From NCBI GenBank assembly GCA_963662765.2, contig CAXXUP010000006.1, positions 124,001 to 188,000 of the forward strand: DNA of 64,000 nt, written 5' to 3'. Under the pieces are notes generated by a model. That model made no database searches, was not told the DNA's origin, and saw only the letters and a list, made by a program, of their open reading frames with translations. A program made the translations under genes and the position numbers. The DNA comes from DATMXT01 sp963662765. Lineage in GTDB: Bacteria > Bacillota > Clostridia > Oscillospirales > Feifaniaceae. Positions 37,101 through 44,944 of the stretch are shown in pieces (position 1 is the stretch's first letter; every line of letters starts with the position of its first letter).

Positions 37101-39200
37101 GCGGCCTACGCGCCGGGCGAAGAGGTTAGTCTTGCCGTCGAGGTGACGGATGCCGAGGGCAAGCCCATAGGGTCCGAAGTGCTCATTTCGGTAGTCGACG
37201 AATCGGCTTTAGCAATCTCCGACAATCCGGCCGATCCGCTTGGAGAGATCTACGATGCAGTCTTCTGGCCGACCGTCGAGCGGCATGTCTCCTATATCGA
37301 GCACAACATCAACGGCTCAATGGAGGGCGGCGAGGGTGGCGAGGGCGGCGGCGACGGTTTTAGAAGCGATTTTCGCGACAATCCGGCCTTTGAAACGGTC
37401 AAAACCGACAAGAGCGGAAAGGCTTCGATTAGCTTCAAGCTGGCCGACAGCGTCACCGAGTGGCGGGTCACGGCAGTGGCTTTGTCTGATGGGCTCAAGG
37501 CCGGAACAGCCCGCCAGCAAGTCAAGGCCACACTGCCCTTCTTTGCGAATGTGCTCTACACCGACCGGTACATGGTCGGCGACGAGCTGTCCGTGGCCCT
37601 GCGGGGATTTGGTGCCGACGTGGCGACATCCGACACCGTTTCCTTTGCCGCCGAACTTACGGGCGAAGGTGTTGCCGAAACCCGTTCGGCCTCGGCCGGC
37701 GGCTATGAGTACGCCTACATGAATTTTGGAAAAGCCGAAAAGGCGGGCACGTACACACTTGCCGTGTCGGCCAAGTGCAAAGATATGACCGACGCCCTCA
37801 AAATCACGTTTGAAGTGGTCGAGGATGTGGCTGAAGTGTCGGTGACAAAGCCTGTCGACCCGGCGGCCCTCTCCTCCATCGTGCCGCTGCGCTCGCCGGT
37901 GCTGCTAACCTTTATGCAGGATGAGAGTGCTGTCTACTACGGCGCCCTGTCAAAGCTCGCCGGAGGGGCGAGCGGCCGGTCCGACAGAATTGCAGCAGCG
38001 TGGGCGGCCCAGAACAAATTGGCCGAGCTTCTGCCGGAGCTTTACACAAAGGCCGAGGCCCCCGAACTTCCAATGGCGGACGGCGGTGTGCGCCTGCTCA
38101 GTTACTCCGCGGCCTCGGCCGAGACCACGGCAAAGCTGGCGCTGGCCGCGCCGGAGCTTTTGAACCGATCCATCACGGTCTCCTACTTCTACAACATCAT
38201 CGACAACGAGTATTCCCCGTCTGTCGACGTAACCGCGGCCTACTTGGGACTGGCGGCCCTCAAAGAGCCGGTGCTCTATGACCTAAAGCGGCTGTTGGCA
38301 GCGCCCGATGGACTTGACCTCAAAGAACAGTATATGCTCATGGCGGCGCTGTCCGCCATCGGGGATGACTGGGGCGCCAAGGCCATCTACGAGCAGCTTG
38401 TGGTCCCCAAACTGAAAACGACGGATTCCTACGTCTACGTCTCGGAAGAGACGAGGGACGACAATGTCGAGCTGACGGCGCTGGCCCTTGTCACGGCGGC
38501 CAGAGCCGATAAGGAGACGGCACGCGGTATGGCCCGTTACCTGTCCGATAATGAGGGTTCCACCGTCATCTGCGACCTGGAACTTCTGGCCTACCTGAAC
38601 CGCACGGCGCAGCCAAAGGGGGACGAAATCAAGCTTACGGGCAGCGTCGACGGCACCGCTGTGGAGGTGCCGCTTACCCGTGGCATCGGATACCTCAGCC
38701 TCACAAAGCGGCAGCTCGACACGGCATCCTTCACACTGCCGGAGGGCGTTTCGGTGTCGGCCACCTATGCCGACAGGCCACAGGGTACTGCCACCGGCGA
38801 ATTTGTTGTTACGAAGCGCATCTGGTCGCTCTACGGCGGCGAGGTGGGGCAGGGTGACCTTGCGGTGGTCGAGATCGACGTTGCGGGCAAGGGCACCTCG
38901 GTCGACGGCACCTATGAGATCACCGAGACCCTGCCGGCAGGCATGAGGTTTATCAAGCTGCAGACGCCGGACTATAACCGGAATGCAAACTGGTATGTGA
39001 CAGGGCTCGAGGGGCAGAAGATTACCTTTGCGCTTTGGATTAACGACCCCAAGGGCTTTACCGGTACCCTGCCATCCATCACCTATACGGCTAGGGCCGT
39101 ACTGCCCGGCGAGTTTATTCTGCCGTCCACCACCGTCAGCCGTACGGGCGGCGGGGATATCTCGGTCTCCGAGCCGGGAACGGTCACCGTCATACAGTAG
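34155..39200 (+). CDS. Alpha-2-macroglobulin family protein without thioester motif
   Basis: This 1681-residue surface protein has a cytoplasmic acidic/proline-rich N-terminus, one membrane helix at about 57-77, then Ig-like (Big_5 type) domains (SPTDKATNVQPESGIELIF), macroglobulin MG domains (SSYYQLTLCDGDEV, YTPGEAINTNVSVEFYDGTP), a glycine-rich bait-like loop (about 1055-1075), the A2M core (KTDKSGKASISFKLADSVTEW) and a C-terminal helical toroid with receptor-like domain. The CxEQ thioester of many homologues is absent where expected (the sequence there reads LTFMQDESAVYYG). Such proteins are thought to guard the envelope against proteases. The start has AGGAG six bases upstream. Confidence 0.88.
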   Translation: MDQNSMDPMEEMDLTGLPPEPLDEELPPEETGVSPAADFDPKGELDPPKPQKLKRKTPLAAVLVLLAVAAALFFALSGRTPGLEPEKIYDLDKIAIEADKADGDGVDAQSTFLLTTEQPLTADEVTALVAVDPACELSVKEEEEGVFRLSPKQYLSAGAVYNFTVASDGESRSWAFQTKNTFRLLSVSPTDKATNVQPESGIELIFSNADIADIENFVTITPALAGRFERHRNIWAFVPDAPMPVDTLYTVTVSPELATAAGEALGVGATVTFRTAKSSDTPRLDMSGTQVESFTQGRTPVLEFYAGYDRNWDSMLQYFKDAEFTISVRSFSDSGAYASALEAYHTYIYEDYNYDGGFKADEDLSVPYAQMTTNLVSADFSSPWRPVFLVMPEPLPAGWYAVDIACTDSLGNPHSWQKLIQVSDAAVYALSYEGGMAMWVNDAQGGQPAAGVKVLKNGYSVGVTDQNGVVSFENADAKAGEFTLLTVEFGTTPYLFDLYTYEKSGQLPASQRYISTMYTDRTTYLPEDTVNVWGFLAARKGELLKSTYTLKLENPYGWSISQSNGKAVNPPLAQMEVTVDEFGCFTAALPVENLASSYYQLTLCDGDEVIRSEYINVYEYTKPIYRMDVTHDKLFYTPGEAINTNVSVEFYDGTPVKDYILRIGHRTSTSNWDSVSDDVTTDGAGLVHHSFELVDDLDQWRPIYVSLSVVTAEPEDEQVWDYDYTYYLPRDVMIETDVEGNSVNLAAHRIDTSKVEEQDDLYDYDLLRGASYDGTATVKVYETTYTKYIESSYYDPIEKVTRYSYGYNQNKVLVDTLEIPLAGGVGSFDASAYQPTEDKIYSVVASIVDSAGRTSEDNEMQIGENRIWQNFGGKTSYYINADDYELAVGDTAKMEILGYRDGTSVEDFEQGRTMLFVFQDGLIKTVAGEKNLAELVYSQSDTPNIMVYAAYFDGKNIFDANSLTLRYDTEASKLNVELTPDKAAYAPGEEVSLAVEVTDAEGKPIGSEVLISVVDESALAISDNPADPLGEIYDAVFWPTVERHVSYIEHNINGSMEGGEGGEGGGDGFRSDFRDNPAFETVKTDKSGKASISFKLADSVTEWRVTAVALSDGLKAGTARQQVKATLPFFANVLYTDRYMVGDELSVALRGFGADVATSDTVSFAAELTGEGVAETRSASAGGYEYAYMNFGKAEKAGTYTLAVSAKCKDMTDALKITFEVVEDVAEVSVTKPVDPAALSSIVPLRSPVLLTFMQDESAVYYGALSKLAGGASGRSDRIAAAWAAQNKLAELLPELYTKAEAPELPMADGGVRLLSYSAASAETTAKLALAAPELLNRSITVSYFYNIIDNEYSPSVDVTAAYLGLAALKEPVLYDLKRLLAAPDGLDLKEQYMLMAALSAIGDDWGAKAIYEQLVVPKLKTTDSYVYVSEETRDDNVELTALALVTAARADKETARGMARYLSDNEGSTVICDLELLAYLNRTAQPKGDEIKLTGSVDGTAVEVPLTRGIGYLSLTKRQLDTASFTLPEGVSVSATYADRPQGTATGEFVVTKRIWSLYGGEVGQGDLAVVEIDVAGKGTSVDGTYEITETLPAGMRFIKLQTPDYNRNANWYVTGLEGQKITFALWINDPKGFTGTLPSITYTARAVLPGEFILPSTTVSRTGGGDISVSEPGTVTVIQ

Positions 39201-39222
39201 CAGCAGCGCGCAAAAAAGTGTT

Positions 39223-39258
39223 AACCCCCGGACCCATGGCAGGGTCCGGGGGTTATTT
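39223..39258 (+). terminator. Terminator after the A2M gene
   Basis: AACCCCCGGACCC (39223-39235) pairs with GGGTCCGGGGGTT (39242-39254), followed by ATTTGTT. Confidence 0.85.
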
Positions 39259-39325
39259 GTTCGAGCAATGATAGGTCGGTGAATACCGCCGGAAAGCCCT
39301 AAGCCCTCAGGCGCAGTTGGCAATA

Positions 39326-39420
39326 ATGCCGGCAAGCCCGCCGCCCTCAGTCCCGGTCAGCGATGACGCCGGCAAGCCCGCCGCCCTCAGTCCCAGTCAG
39401 CGATGACGCCGGCAAGCCCG
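39326..39420. repeat. 40-bp tandem repeat at the 3' end of mtaB
   Basis: A 40-bp unit starting at 39331 recurs at 39371 and, in part, at 39411, nearly identical each time. The innermost copy encodes the last residues of MtaB (GLAGVIADWD); the others lie beyond its stop. Because 40 is not a multiple of three, the outer copies are not coding extensions. Confidence 0.85.
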
Positions 39421-40688
39421 TCGCCGCAAAGCTCTGTCAGCGTAACGTCGGCAAGGGTATTGTGAGCGCCCTGCCCCTTTGCGAAGACTGGCATGTAGGC
39501 GGCGGTATACCCGTGCCAGGCGTCCCCATGGCGCTCTTCAAGCAGCACCGGAAGTGTCCGGCCGATCGCAGCCGTCAGCCGTTTTTTGCGCGCCGCCTCG
39601 GCCGCCTGTGACAACATGGCGGCCCGGCGCTCGCGCTCGGCCCGCTCCACCTGCTCCGGCATGTCGGCGGCCGGCGTACCGGCACGGCGGGAGTAGGGGA
39701 AGACATGGACTTTCAAAAAGCCGACTTCCCCCACAAAATGAACGCTCTCCTGAAAGTCAGCCTCGGTCTCGCCGGGGAAACCGACAATGATGTCGGTGGT
39801 AAGCTCTGTTTCCGGCAGAGCTTCCCGCAAAAGCCGCACCGACTCGAGATATCCCGCCTTGTCGTACCGGCGGTTCATGCGGCGCAAGGTGGCGTCGCAG
39901 CCGGCCTGCAGCGACAGGTGAAACTGCGGGCAGATAAAGGGCAGCTTCGACAGGGTTTTTGCAAAGGCCGGTGTCACAATGCGGGGTTCGAGTGAACCAA
40001 GCCGCACTCGAACCCACTGTGCTCCCGGTACCTGCGCCATCCGCTCCAGCAGTTCCACTAGATTGAAATCTTCGCCCGCGCCGCCGCCGTAAGAGGCGAT
40101 CTCGATACCGGTTAAAACGATTTCGAGATAACCATCCGCCACAAGGCGGGAGAATTCAGCCACAGCGTCGTCCGGATGTTTTGAGCGTATGCGTCCCCGT
40201 GCATAGGGAATGATACAGTAGGAGCAAAAATTGTTGCAGCCGTCCTGAATTTTCATGACCGCCCGCGTGCGGCAAAACCGCGCGGCCTCCATCGGCTCAA
40301 AGGGCACCGGGCTGGTAAGGGGGATGACGGCCGGCAGCGTGCCGTGTTGCCGGTATGCTTCGATGGCGGCGGGCAGCGCACTTTTTCCAACACTCCCGAG
40401 CACCAGATCAACCTCCGGCATGGCGGCAAGCTCTTTTGCCGAAACCTGGGCGTAGCAGCCGACGGCGGCGATGACGGCCATGGGGTTTTGCCGGCGGGCT
40501 TTGCGCAGCGCCTGCCGCGATTTGGCGTCGGATGCCGCTGTGACCGAACAGGTGTTGACGATATAGACATCGGCCGCCTGAGAGAAGGGGACAGCCGTGT
40601 AGCCCGCCGCTTCAAAGCCGGCGCGCATCACTTCGGTCTCGTATTGATTGACCTTGCACCCGAGCGTATCGAAGGCGACGGTCGGCAT
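39387..40688 (-). CDS. mtaB: tRNA t6A37 methylthiotransferase (radical SAM)
   Basis: This 433-residue enzyme has an N-terminal UPF0004 domain with three cluster cysteines (DTLGCKVNQYE, VNTCSVT, AVGCYAQ), the radical SAM CNNFCSYCIIPYARG motif, and a C-terminal TRAM domain. This is the MtaB layout, adding a methylthio group to t6A at position 37 of tRNAs for ANN codons. Start MPTVAFDTLGC at ATG 40688 is preferred because GAGGTGG stands six bases upstream. Confidence 0.93.
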   Translation of the reverse strand: MPTVAFDTLGCKVNQYETEVMRAGFEAAGYTAVPFSQAADVYIVNTCSVTAASDAKSRQALRKARRQNPMAVIAAVGCYAQVSAKELAAMPEVDLVLGSVGKSALPAAIEAYRQHGTLPAVIPLTSPVPFEPMEAARFCRTRAVMKIQDGCNNFCSYCIIPYARGRIRSKHPDDAVAEFSRLVADGYLEIVLTGIEIASYGGGAGEDFNLVELLERMAQVPGAQWVRVRLGSLEPRIVTPAFAKTLSKLPFICPQFHLSLQAGCDATLRRMNRRYDKAGYLESVRLLREALPETELTTDIIVGFPGETEADFQESVHFVGEVGFLKVHVFPYSRRAGTPAADMPEQVERAERERRAAMLSQAAEAARKKRLTAAIGRTLPVLLEERHGDAWHGYTAAYMPVFAKGQGAHNTLADVTLTELCGDGLAGVIADWD

Positions 40689-40759
40689 AGAAAACCACCT
40701 CATTGAAGTCATTACTTGAAGTCATTATATATATTAAGGATAATTATCACAATACCCCA

Positions 40760-40788
40760 TTGCACAGAGCCTAAAAATTTGATAAAAT
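40760..40788 (+). promoter_or_regulatory. Sigma-A-type promoter of the HPr-like/cotransporter operon
   Basis: TTGCAC (40760-40765) and TAAAAT (40783-40788) are 17 bases apart; the first gene starts 28 bases downstream. Confidence 0.7.
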
Positions 40789-40816
40789 AAATCATACGGA
40801 AGAAAGGAAGAGTGCT

Positions 40817-41071
40817 ATGAATAAGAAGATGATCAGACTCTCCACCATTAATGATGTTAAATCTTTTGTCAACATTTGCACAGGTTGCGGGTTCGATATT
40901 GACCTGTCGTCGGGCCGCTATACGGTGAACGCAAAATCCATTATGGGAATTTTCAGCCTTGATCTCGGAAAGCCGATCACTCTCGAAGTGATACAGGAGG
41001 GACCCGATGTCGAGGCTTTTTTTAAGGACATTGAGGGATTTTCAGCGGAATTGGGGGTCAGTAACGGTTGA
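40817..41071 (+). CDS. HPr-like protein lacking the active-site histidine
   Basis: This 84-residue HPr-fold protein contains VNAKSIMGIFSLDLGKPI, matching the Ser46 region of HPr and Crh. The region that normally holds the phosphorylated His15 (GLHARPA) reads VKSFVNICTGCG, so it cannot take part in PTS phosphotransfer in the usual way. A regulatory role like Crh is possible but not shown. It overlaps the start of the phosphate cotransporter gene by four bases, suggesting a shared operon. Confidence 0.75.
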   Translation: MNKKMIRLSTINDVKSFVNICTGCGFDIDLSSGRYTVNAKSIMGIFSLDLGKPITLEVIQEGPDVEAFFKDIEGFSAELGVSNG

Positions 41072-42892
41072 CATTTCTTGATATTCTGCCCATCTTAGGC
41101 GGCATAAGTCTGTTCCTCTTCGGAATGACGCTGATGGGAGAGGGGCTCGAGAAGCTGGCGGGGGCAAAGCTTGAACGGCTGCTCGAGCGGCTGACGAGCA
41201 CGACCGTCAAGGGCGTACTGCTCGGCACGGCTGTCACGGCCGTCATACAAAGCTCCGCCGCAACAACGGTCATGGTGGTGGGCTTCGTCAACGCCGGCAT
41301 CATGACCCTCTCGCAGGCGATCGGCGTCATCATGGGCGCCAACATCGGCACCACCGCCACGGCCTGGCTGCTCACCCTTGCCGACATCACCAACACCGGC
41401 CTGTTCTTCACCCTGATAAAGCCCGCCAACCTCTGCTACATTCTGATTTGTATCGGGGGCGTTTTGTATTTCGGAAAGGCCGGGAAGAAAAAAGATGCCG
41501 GCAGCGTGCTCTTTGGGCTGGGCGTGCTCTTTTTGGGTATGCACATGCTGGAGCAGGGGCTTTCCCCCGCTGCGCGAGATGCCGGCCTTTACGAACCTCT
41601 TCACCAGCTTTAAAAACCCGCTGCTCGGCATTCTTGCCGGTGCACTTGTGACGGCCGCCATCCAGAGTTCGTCGGCCTCGGTCGGCCTGTTGCAGGCGCT
41701 TGCCGCCTCCGGGCTTGTCTCTTTCTCGACGGCGGTGCCCATCATCATGGGCCAGAACATCGGTACCTGCGTAACGGTTCTCATCGCTTCGATCGGAGCC
41801 AACAAAAACGCAAAGCGCGCGGCGCTCACCCATCTCTACTTCAACCTCATCGGGACTGCGGTTTTCACTGTTGTGATTTACAGTACGCAGTATCTGATTG
41901 GTATTTCGTTCTGGGATTCAATCATCTCACGGACAGACATATCGATTTTTCACAGCTTGTTCAACATCGTGAACACACTGTGGATGCTGCCGCTGACCGG
42001 CATCCTCATTAAGCTTGTCAACATGACGATCAAAAGCGACGAGGGCGAGGACGTACAGAGCAGGCTTGGACTTCTGGAGCCGAGATTTCTGTCTACCCCT
42101 GCAATCGCGCTCGACCAGAGCCTCAAGGTCTTGAACCAGATGGCCACCATTGCACACCGGAATGTTGACCGCTCTGTTGCCCTGCTGGGGCACTACGACC
42201 AAAAGGAGGTCGAGATCCTCCAGGAGGAGGAGCGGTTCCTCGACAAGGCCGACACAAGGCTCAGCAACTATATTGTCCAAATTACCGCCGAAGCGCTCAC
42301 GGCCGAGGAGACCGACAGGGTTGCCGATATGCTCAAGATCATCAACGACTTTGAGCGAATCGGTGATCATGCTGTGAATATTTCGGAAGTGGCCGACTAC
42401 AACGTAAAAAACGGTGTTGTATTTTCGGGGTATGCGAAAAGCGAGCTGCAGATTATTTCTGAAGCCGTCCGCGAAATCATGGATACGACCTTTGCCGCCT
42501 ACTTTGGCGTCGACGAAGCGCTGGCCTTTACGGTAGAACCGCTCGAAGAGGTCATCGACGATATGCAGGAAAGGCTGAAAAACCAGCACATCGAGCGGCT
42601 TCAGGCCGGGGTATGCAGTGTACAGGCCGGCATCTCGTTCCTCGAGATTTTGAGCAACTTCGAGCGCATCTCCGACCACTGCTCAAACATTGCGCTGGTC
42701 GTCTTGCGTGTCAAATGGCGGGGGACAGGCCATTTCGACGGACACAAGTATCAGCGGCAGATTCATAAGGCAGAGGATCCGCACTACGCTGAACTGACCG
42801 AGGCCTTCCGGTGCAAGTATCTTGACAAGATAGGCCCTGCTATACCGCCTTTGCACGCAATGGATATTTTCGACGATACCATTCCAGAATAA
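41068..42892 (+). CDS. Na/Pi cotransporter family protein with PhoU domain, interrupted by a frameshift
   Basis: Two overlapping frames together give one NptA/YjbB-type protein of about 607 residues. Frame one (TTG 41068 onward) has LFLFGMTLMGEGLEKLAG and the QSSAATTVMVVG repeat. Frame two continues LREMPAFTNLFTSFKNPLLG, the second repeat QSSSASVGLLQALA, more helices, and a C-terminal PhoU-like helical domain (IINDFERIGDHAVNI). The break is at the five-C run 41564-41568, where removing one C restores the frame. This is either a sequencing error or a recent inactivation. Family members carry phosphate with sodium. Confidence 0.85.
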
Positions 42893-42902
42893 GCCACATC
42901 GC

Positions 42903-42942
42903 AAAGTCCGGCGCGCCCTTTGTGGGCAGCGCCGGACTTTTA
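42903..42942. terminator. Bidirectional terminator
   Basis: AAAGTCCGGCGC (42903-42914) pairs with GCGCCGGACTTT (42929-42940), with an inner GCCC/GGGC stem. It separates the cotransporter gene from the 3' end of sigK. Confidence 0.88.
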
Positions 42943-42972
42943 AGATGTGAGAAGGGCTCACGCGAGGAATCA

Positions 42973-43032
42973 TCAGCCGTAGGGGTCGCCGAATTCTCCG
43001 CGCAGCTTCTCCAGGGCTTTTTTTTCGATGCG
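42973..43032 (-). CDS. sigK: sigK, 3' part (codons after the element)
   Basis: On the minus strand the frame reads SVSR then IEKKALEKLRGEFGDPYG and TGA (42973-42975). This is the C-terminal tail of sigma-K: in B. subtilis the corresponding text is GISRSYVSRIEKRALMKM. It has no start of its own. The matching 5' part ends with SYVSR at 62960, on the same strand, about 19.9 kb upstream. Joining at the shared VSR codons gives a 229-residue sigma-K (B. subtilis 241). Confidence 0.9.
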   Translation of the reverse strand, partial: RIEKKALEKLRGEFGDPYG

Positions 43033-43063
43033 AGACACTGAACGTATCGCCTATTGTAAGCGA
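43033..43063 (-). other. Left attachment site half (sigK 3' side)
   Basis: Plus-strand GCGAGACAC (43030-43038) is the sigK side. The inverted repeat CGCCTATTGTAAGCGA (43048-43063) faces its partner at 62942-62956. It lies directly beyond the recombinase stop. Confidence 0.65.
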
Positions 43064-43069
43064 TTGGCG

Positions 43070-44651
43070 CTAATATATGGCTTCCGGCTGGCGGAAGCGA
43101 AAATAGATGAGTATTCGTTTGTCCTCGGTCACCTCGACCCGCTCGATCAGGCAAACGAGCAGTTCCCTGCTCGACCAGGCGCCATCGATAAAGCCGTTCA
43201 CCAACTCTTGTGACAGCCTCCTCTGTTTTTCCGGTCCATAAATAGGTACTGCCAGTTCGCACAGTTTTTGTTCCAGCGCCGCCCGCTCCTGCTTGGCTCT
43301 TAGGTATATGCGCTCAAAGTCCTGCTCCTCTAAGATTCCCGACAGGCGGTCATTATATATCCGGTCAAGTTGCGCCGTCAGGCTCTCGTTTTTTGTTTTG
43401 AGCGCCGCAGCCTCCCGCCTTGAGTCGTCCCGCCAAAGAGCTGCCTCCACCGCCTTCTGGGCCGCCAAAAGAAGCTCTTCGGTCCTCACATGGTTTTCGC
43501 AGACCTCCCGCACCTTTTTGATGACAGCTTGCGTGACGGTCTGCTCCTTGATGGCGTGGCAGGTGCAAATGCCGGCCTTTGTAAAGCGCTGGTAGGTACG
43601 GCAGACAAAGTAGAGGCAGTCTTCCCCTTTGGCATTTTTACGGTTGACGACGGCCAGCGGATAACCGCATTCGTGGCAGCGGATCAGCCCTTTCAGCAAA
43701 TAATCGTAGGTCCGAAAACGGGTGGACTTACGGCTATTTAGCAGCTGCTGTACTTTTTCAAAGGCATCCCGGGCAATCAAAGGCTCGTGGGTGCCTTCCA
43801 CCACGATCCAGCTCTCCCGCGGCTGACGGATACATTTCTTCGACTTGTAACTGATTTTCTTTGACCGTCCCTGTACCATGTTGCCGATATAGGTCTCATT
43901 TTGCAGCATGTCGGAAATCCGCTCGCCGCTCCACATCCCGGAATACGCACCGCTTCGCCCCGGCGTTAACCCTGCGTAGCGTGCGGGCGTTGGTATTTGC
44001 TCGGCACTTAGCGTTGCTGCAATTTGACGGCAGGAAAGCCCCTCCAGCGCCATGCCGAAAATGCGCCGCACCAGGGGAGCCGCCTCCTCATCAATTACAA
44101 TCTTGTTTTTCTCCGCTGCCATTTTGTAACCGAAAAGCGGTTTTCCGCCGATAAAAAGCCCTTTGCGCTGTTTTGTCCTGCTTGACGCTCTTGATCTTCT
44201 TGGAAATGTCCTTGGCGTACAGGTCGTTCATGATGGCCCGAAAGGGCGTAATGTCGTTTGCCGTGCTTTCAATCCCCGTGTCAATGCCGTCCAGCAAGGA
44301 GATGTAGCGGACGCGGTTTTCCGGGAAAAACCGCTCCATGTAATGGCCGGTCATGATATAGTCACGGCCAAGCCTGGACAGGTCCTTGCTGATCACCATA
44401 TTGACCTTTTTGGCTTCGATATCTGCAATGAGCCGCCGGAAAGCCGGACGGTCGAAATTCGTTCCGCTCCATCCGTCATCAATGTAGGTGTCAAACACGC
44501 ACAGCTTGTGCTCAGCTGCAAAAGCCGTGAGCAAGGACAGCTGATTGGTTACGCTTTCGGATTGTCCTTCGTTTTCGTCCTCCTTCGAAAGCCTGATATA
44601 CAGTCCCGCGTGATAGTCCATCGGGCTGCTTAAGTACGTGTCAGCACTCAT
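43070..44651 (-). CDS. Large serine recombinase (SpoIVCA-like), frameshifted
   Basis: Two frames together encode about 527 residues. There is an N-terminal resolvase domain with the nucleophile Ser in LYIRLSKEDENEG, plus SKDLSRLGRD and FDRPAFRRLI. Next come the recombinase domain (PLVRRIFGMALEGLSCRQIA), a zinc-ribbon region (CHECGYPL then CTCHAI) and a coiled coil (KNESLTAQLDRIYNDRLSG). The break lies at 44171-44174, where removing one A from a run of four on the coding strand joins KQDK to QRKGLFIGGKPLFGYKMAAEK. The start is probably ATG 44651; a TTG at 44675 is also in frame. It is the expected catalyst for excision and integration between the sigK halves. Confidence 0.85.
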
Positions 44652-44661
44652 AAATTTGATA

Positions 44662-44808
44662 TTAACGATATTCAAGAGCCGTCTCTTGAAAAGTAAATCC
44701 CTTCAGTTTTCTTTCGAGAAAAAAGCGAAACGATTGGAGCAGCAAAAGCCGAAGGTCGTCCCCAGCTTCCGAAAAGCTGCAGTCTACCGGTATGATACGG
44801 TCGCGCAT
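44662..44808 (-). CDS. Small 48-residue protein upstream of the recombinase
   Basis: This short frame starts MRDRIIPVDCSFSEAGDD and continues LRLLLLQSFRFFLERKL, a charged start followed by an amphipathic helix. ATG 44808 has a strong GGGGGTG ribosome site six bases upstream. The end overlaps the in-frame TTG of the recombinase and stops 11 bases before its ATG, so the two are probably co-translated. Position next to a large serine recombinase makes it a candidate recombination directionality factor or other partner, but the sequence alone does not prove a function. Confidence 0.6.
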   Translation of the reverse strand: MRDRIIPVDCSFSEAGDDLRLLLLQSFRFFLERKLKGFTFQETALEYR

Positions 44809-44866
44809 GTCAAACACCCCCATAAAGACTATGTTTTATAGATATGCGCCTGTGGGGGCGGACATA

Positions 44867-44907
44867 CAAAAACGAAGACCGCCGCCGGAAGAGTTCCGGC
44901 GGCGGTC
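44867..44907 (-). terminator. Terminator of the pilin operon
   Basis: A 14-pair stem rich in GC (GACCGCCGCCGGAA with its complement, 44877-44907) is followed on the minus strand by TTCGTTTTTG. It lies about 40 bases beyond the giant prepilin stop. Confidence 0.88.
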
Positions 44908-44944
44908 TTTCAAAGTATCGTGTAATATCTTGCTAATTCGCTGC

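Noticed and set aside
38283..39335. 350-residue minus-strand frame opposite the A2M gene
   Set aside because: It is a shadow of a high-GC gene; no motif, and the A2M frame is clearly the real one.
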